Positions 20,200-24,598 of a DNA stretch of 24,598 bases are shown piece after piece (position 1 is the first letter of the stretch; each line of letters starts with the position of its first letter). The notes beneath the pieces were generated by a model. The model saw only the letters and a program-made list of their open reading frames with translations. It was not told the DNA's origin and did not search any database. This stretch comes from Ophiosphaerella korrae. Its lineage: Eukaryota; Ascomycota; Dothideomycetes; Pleosporales; Phaeosphaeriaceae. The DNA lies in contig JALNQF010000534.1 in the NCBI GenBank assembly GCA_028456385.1, positions 1 to 24,598 of the forward strand, in the 5' to 3' direction. A program made the translations under genes and the position numbers.

Positions 20200-20790
20200 T
20201 TTAGAGCACCTTGTAGTAAACTAAGAAAATTAGCACTACTAGCGCTAAATAAAGAGGCGTTAGGAGCGTCTAATATAATAAGAGCTAGAGCAGCTTAGAC
20301 TATATCCTTAAGGTCTATCTTAGCCTCTAAGGCACAAGACTATTTAGACAATTTAGTATTATTATAAGCCTTTATCTTATAAAGACGCTTAATATAAGAA
20401 TAAAGATTTACTAGCTTATAAAGAGTTAGCTTACGCTTAGCCTTAGCCTCTATAAGCTATAATAATAGTATCTCTTAAGCTTAGTTAATAGCTCGCCCTA
20501 TATAACTTAGTAAAAAGAAACTATATAGAAATTAAGTACTTATACTCTATAAGAGAGATACTAGAAGGTATATACTTATATTAAATATTAGCTAGGATAT
20601 ACTTGTTATAGTGTTTACTATCCTTTAAAGATATAAGGTAAGTAAGTTTTAATTAAGTATAACAAGTATAGAGAAATATTTTAACCCTATTACGAGTAAT
20701 ACAAGTAATAAGAAGAAGTTTATTGTAATTAGAACGCGAAGATATAGAGAATAATAAAGAACTAGAAATAAATAAAGAAACTAGACTAAT
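20200..20790 (-). pseudogene. Possible antisense ORF in the 3' region of element B
   Basis: Between the chromodomain and the polypurine tract are about 600 bp that read better on the minus strand than on the plus strand. A segment from about 20450 to 20200 has few stops and looks protein-like (EAKAKRKLTLYKL, DAPNASLFSASSANFLSLL). Further upstream, at about 20700-20640, lie Cys and basic residues (LLLITCITRNR). Some fungal gypsy elements are reported to carry an accessory antisense frame here. Low complexity after RIP makes this uncertain. Confidence 0.28.
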
Positions 20791-20827
20791 AACTTTAGGC
20801 CTAGGATAGAGAAATAAAAACCTATCT

Positions 20828-20841
20828 AGAGAAGGGAATAG
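20828..20841 (+). promoter_or_regulatory. Polypurine tract of element B
   Basis: AGAGAAGGGAATAG lies directly before the TG of LTR C, as expected for the plus-strand primer site of an LTR retroelement coded on the plus strand. Confidence 0.7.
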
Positions 20842-21282
20842 TGTTATAGTTATAACAAGAGAAAACTAATTTAAACTAATAAGCCCTACTATAAGTAATA
20901 ACAATACGTATAACTTATAAGGAAATAAACTAGGATAGGAAACTAACTACAATAAAGATACGTAATAAATTTGTAATTTATAATCTTAGTAAATACAAAG
21001 TATAAAGCTAAACACGTAATAAATTCGTAATTTATAATCTTAGTAAATACAAAGTATAAAGCTAGCTAAGAAGCCTAGGTATATAGTTAATAGGATGCGT
21101 ATTATTAGGATAGTATTAGTAATTTAATCCTTTAACTATAGAACGCTAATACAAGATAGTTATAAAACATCTTCTATTATTTATAAGTTATTATAGATTA
21201 TAACCTAAGCTTTTACTATTAACTCTTAATCTACTAATACTTCTTAGGTACTAAGAAGTTAACCCTAGTAATACCTATTACA
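20842..21282 (+). repeat. 3' LTR of element B (LTR C, 441 bp)
   Basis: Starts TGTTATAG and ends TATTACA. Same length as LTR B, and it contains the same 54-bp tandem duplication at 20959-21066. RIP damage is heavier than in LTR B (for example ATTTATAATCTTAG for ATTTGCGATCTTAG). Confidence 0.92.
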
Positions 21283-21287
21283 AATAT
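21283..21287. other. Target-site duplication of element B, right copy (AATAT)
   Basis: Exact repeat of 5503-5507, followed by AGAAGAAAAG, which continues element A's gag. Confidence 0.9.
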
Positions 21288-23518
21288 AGAAGAAAAGAAA
21301 GTAATATATATTAGAATATACCTTAAAAAAGATATAATAAGATAGTTTAAACCTTACTAGATAAACTATATAATATACGCTCTAATAATATAAAAGGATA
21401 AAACTAGAGCTATTTTTAGAAGTTATAAATACTTTACTAAACAAATAAGAGTAGTATTTAAGGATATAGATATTACTTAATAAGCTAAAAAAAAGCTTAA
21501 AAAGCTTATATATAATAAAACTATTCTAGAATATATATTATAATTTAAATAACTAGCGTAAAATATAAAATAAAATAAAGTATCCTTAATATTATACTTT
21601 AAATAAAGACTAAATAAAAAAATCTAATATAAGATAATTTATATAGAAAAACTAAAGACACTAAAAGCTTTAAAATAATAGGTAATATAAATTAATAATA
21701 ATTTCTAAGAATAGAACAAAAATAAATACAAAAGCTAACCTAGAAACTAGGCTATTAGAGACCCTATAATCCTTAATATAAATAAAGATAAGAAGAAGAA
21801 AAAGAAGAATAAAAACTTTATATACTTTAACTATAGTAAACTAAGCTACTATATAAAAGATTACTAGTTAAAGAAAAAAGATATAGTATACTATAAATAT
21901 AGAAAACTAGGATACTTTATAAAAAACTATAAAAGTAAAGACTTAAAAAAAGAAACTTAGTTAAAAATAACTAAAAAGAAAAAGAAAGTACTATAAGTAT
22001 AGACTAAACCTTAAAAAAAAGTAGCTAAAAGTAAAGAATAATATATAATACTCTATTAGACCTTTTATTATAATAATAACTACTATATATATCTTTCTAG
22101 TAAGTAGAAAGTAGAATAGTTCTTATATAGTAAATAAAGAGTAGTAGTAATAAAAAAAAAAAAATAAAAGTATAAGTAAAAGAGATACTATATATAATAG
22201 ACCTACTAATAGAAGATTTAAAAGAAGAAGAAAAACTTCTAATACTATTAACTCTAGCTAAAAAAGTAGTATAAAATAAGAAAACTACTATAGTTACTTC
22301 TAAAGAACTATAAAGTAATAAAGAAGAAGTTACTTCTAAAAAACTATAAAGTAATAAAAAGAAAGTTAATATAAGAGGTATAAAGTATACCTAGTTAGAT
22401 ATATATAGTTATAATAGCTATATAATAATAGATATAGTAAAATAAAGGTAAGAATAGTAATTTATTTAGAAATACTTACTAGTTATAAGTATAGAAGAAG
22501 CGTACAAAAACTAAAAAGAACGTAATCCTAAGAATATAAAGTTTATAGTATTCTAAAAATAGATAAAGTAATATATAGTTATAGTAAGAAAAATACCTAT
22601 ATAAAAAGAGTAGTAGTATCTTATAAAAAAAACGTAATAGATTAATAAAGCCTATATACTAAGAGTACTAGTAGTATACTATATTCTAATAGAGAAAATA
22701 CTTAGTAGAGATAAGTACTAAGAAGGAAATAATAAGATAATAAATCTAGAATACCTAGTATACTTTAAAGTACTATAGCTATTATACTTAGAAAAGAATT
22801 ATATTATATATAGAAACTTTAAAGTAAATAATTAAGTATAGCTAGTAAGAAAGAAAGGATATAACTACGTAAGAGTAATCCTAGTAGAAGATATTATAGA
22901 ATAAAAAACTATACTAGAAGATAAATATATAGTAATAAGGCTAAAAACTAAGCTATCTAAAAAATACGTCCTAAGAAGACTATAGTATAAGTATATATAT
23001 AATAAATATCTAAAATATAAAGAATATAAGCTTAAAATAAAGCTATAGCTATAAAAAGATAGATAATTTATAAAATTACTTAAGTAAGAAAAGCTAGAAG
23101 GTATAAGAAGCTTATATATTATAAAAATAAGTACTTTTTAAAAAAGAAAGATATAAGCTATAATTAATAGAAGAGCTTTAAAGAACTTTATATCTAAGAA
23201 GTTTATAAAAAAATAAGGAATACGCTATATAATAGAGAAATACTCTTAATAACTAAGTATAATTAAAGAAAAACTATTCTAAAAACCTATTAAGTTTAAG
23301 ATAGTACTCTTTATACTAGAAATATAAGAGCTAAAGGTTAGAAATATAGTTATAGATATAATATTAATTAATAATAAATAAGATATAATTTTAGAGATAC
23401 TATAGTTATAAATAATAAACCTAAGAATTAATTAGAAAATAAAAAAGATTAGCTACTTTAAATAAGATATATTAAAAGCTAATATAAAGATATATAAAGG
23501 AAAATTACTAAAAGAGTA
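21288..23518 (+). pseudogene. Element A, right part: gag, zinc knuckle, protease
   Basis: Resumes the gag cut at 5507 and runs parallel to element B from 6388 to 6830 and from 15588 to about 17335. Landmarks are gag at 21288-21760, zinc-knuckle relics at about 21800-21960 (FNYSKLSYYIKDY, Tyr for Cys), and a protease relic at about 23160-23200 with Asn in place of the catalytic Asp. It ends abruptly near 23518, before RT, where unrelated DNA begins. It is more heavily mutated than element B and than the left half of A, with long A runs (22150-22165). Confidence 0.72.
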
Positions 23519-24598
23519 TTAAGACCTTAGAACTAGGTAAAGGTAATAAGGGTAAGTAGGCTTCTATAAGACAGGCAAGGTTAATAAATAAGTTAGTTAC
23601 TTAACTTAATTAATAGTTAGCTCTTATTAGAGTATTATAAGGTATATAAGTATTAATAAGTAAATAAGAATCTAATTAAAGTATTAGTTATAATACTCTA
23701 TTAGGATAAAAAGTAAAGAAGAGATTAAATATAATAGTCTATAAAGGTCTATTAATATTCTTATATACTTACTATCTAGTATTTATTTCTAAGTACTTAC
23801 TCTAAAGCGTTTACTTTAGAGCGCTTATTTTAGAGTATTTACTCTAGAGCGTTTACTTTAGAGCGTTTACTACTAAATAGTTATATATTCTACTATACTA
23901 TATTACCTAGCCTAATTGCGTATAATATAATAGCTTACCTACTACTTAGTATTATAATACTATCTCCCTTTCTTACACTAGGTCTATCTTTAAGCCTAGG
24001 CTTCTATTAGCTAGGTTTAGCTTATAAGTAGTTTACTCTACCTTTTAGTTAAAAACTATCTTACTATAATATTACCTCCTTTATAGTCTTATAGACTTTA
24101 TCTCTTATTAGAAATTCTTACTATAAACTATATTTCTAAAATACCTTATCTATATTATTCTCTTTTAAGTATTCTTTATTTTATTATACTAGATTCTACT
24201 CTAAAGTATACTAAGTATACTTGTATAAGGCGTCTCTATATTAGTATAACCTAAAAGTCTCTTAATTAAACTTATAAAAAGTTCTATAAAAAGGTTAATA
24301 ATAATAAAAAACTTCTTACTATTATTATTACTTATTTACTATATAATAAAAAAATATTAAAATCTACTAAAGAGCGTACTTACTATAAGGCCTTATACTT
24401 AGCGTTAGAGTTAGAGTAGGAAGGTAATAAGGTCTTAGCGTAAGTTCTTAACTATTCTACTACTACTATTAATATTACCTCTTCTCTTACTATCTAGTCT
24501 ACTATTAGCTTATTAGATAAATTTATTATAACTAAGGGCGCTTTATAAGCTCTACGTAGTTAGGTTTATTATAGAACTTTCTTCTACTAATATATCTA
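23519..24598 (+). mobile_element. Element F: unidentified RIP-damaged transposon, truncated by the window edge
   Basis: Homology of element A with B stops near 23518 and a new sequence starts (TTAAGACCTTAGAACTAGG). The first 440 bases or so, up to about 23958, are non-coding with a 14-bp tandem repeat and could be an LTR whose TG and CA ends have become TA. From about 24290 a plus-strand frame reads KSTKERTYYKALYLALELE and further protein-like sequence through TAG/TAA that replace Gln. I recognise no domain, so superfamily (Copia, gypsy or LINE) is open. Confidence 0.45.
23799..23868. repeat. Five copies of a 14-bp tandem repeat
   Basis: Consensus ACTYTAGAGCGTTT, copies at 23799, 23813, 23827, 23841 and 23855. 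Differences between copies are mostly transitions (for example AGTATT for AGCGTT). It lies within the non-coding start of element F. Confidence 0.85.

Larger units (their letters stand above)
5508..21282 (+). mobile_element. Element B: full-length Ty3/gypsy chromovirus, RIP-inactivated, inserted in element A
   Basis: Two 441-bp LTRs (5508-5948, 20842-21282) flank a body of gag, zinc knuckle, protease, RT, RNase H, integrase and chromodomain, all on the plus strand. Perfect 5-bp target duplications (AATAT) lie outside it. The span is 15,775 bp, but 8,752 bp of that is element 2 plus its target duplication, so B itself is about 7.0 kb, a normal size for the family. Every long frame is broken by TAA/TAG. 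It is the same family as element A, so a copy jumped into its own relative. Confidence 0.92.

Noticed and set aside
5949..20200. Dense in-frame TAG/TAA as evidence of a reassigned genetic code
   Set aside because: The clean HET genes use normal codons, and the stops coincide with general CpA/TpG loss on both strands, which RIP explains.
5508..21282. A giant 15.8-kb retroelement carrying extra cargo genes
   Set aside because: The excess length is exactly one nested LTR element with its own target duplication, leaving a normal 7.0-kb element.
23801..23868. Telomere-like or microsatellite array
   Set aside because: The 14-bp unit ACTYTAGAGCGTTT does not match the fungal TTAGGG telomere repeat and occurs in only five copies within a transposon.
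21288..24598. Extreme AT-rich block as a centromere or replication origin
   Set aside because: The composition is accounted for by RIP-damaged retroelement coding sequence and LTRs; nothing else points to a centromere.

Overview
The window looks like filamentous ascomycete DNA, most likely Pezizomycotina; the HET style and AT-rich blocks suggest Dothideomycetes, but that placement is a guess. It has one intact intron-containing gene for a heterokaryon-incompatibility (HET) domain protein, the broken start of a second HET gene, and about 20 kb of transposons destroyed by repeat-induced point mutation (RIP). RIP shows as near-total loss of CpA/TpG in favour of TpA. This makes in-frame TAA/TAG where CAA/CAG/TGG stood and turns Cys codons into Tyr codons.

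Layout. 1-159: open minus-strand frame running off the left edge. 160-420: small AT-rich element with short terminal inverted repeats and a strong hairpin. 642-3198 (minus): two-exon HET gene, 822 aa, with membrane segments near its N-terminus. 3199-4070: intergenic. 4071-4328 (plus): first 85 codons of a second HET gene, cut off by a pogo/Fot1-like DNA transposon remnant (about 4330-4676). From 4677 to the right edge the window is nested transposons.

Nest, outermost first. Element A is a Ty3/gypsy element, plus strand, with its left LTR at 4677-5066 and its body split between 5067-5507 and 21283-about 23518. Element B belongs to the same family (5508-21282, plus strand, two 441-bp LTRs) and sits inside the gag of A with a perfect 5-bp target duplication (AATAT). 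Element 2 is a different Ty3/gypsy chromovirus (6836-15582, minus strand, two 342-bp LTRs); it sits inside the gag of B with its own perfect 5-bp duplication (AGGTT). The right half of A is cut near 23519 by a further element, F, which runs off the right edge. The insertion order is therefore HET gene, pogo-like element, A, B, element 2, with F entering A at an undetermined time.

Both complete retroelements still show gag, protease or RT, RNase H, integrase and chromodomain signatures when read through stops, but none can be functional. The LTR of element 2 carries an ordered array of 12-bp-arm hairpins and 17-bp spaced repeats that ordinary LTR annotation does not explain. RIP damage is light next to the HET fragment and gets heavier to the right. 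I found no convincing RNA gene, CRISPR array or replication origin.
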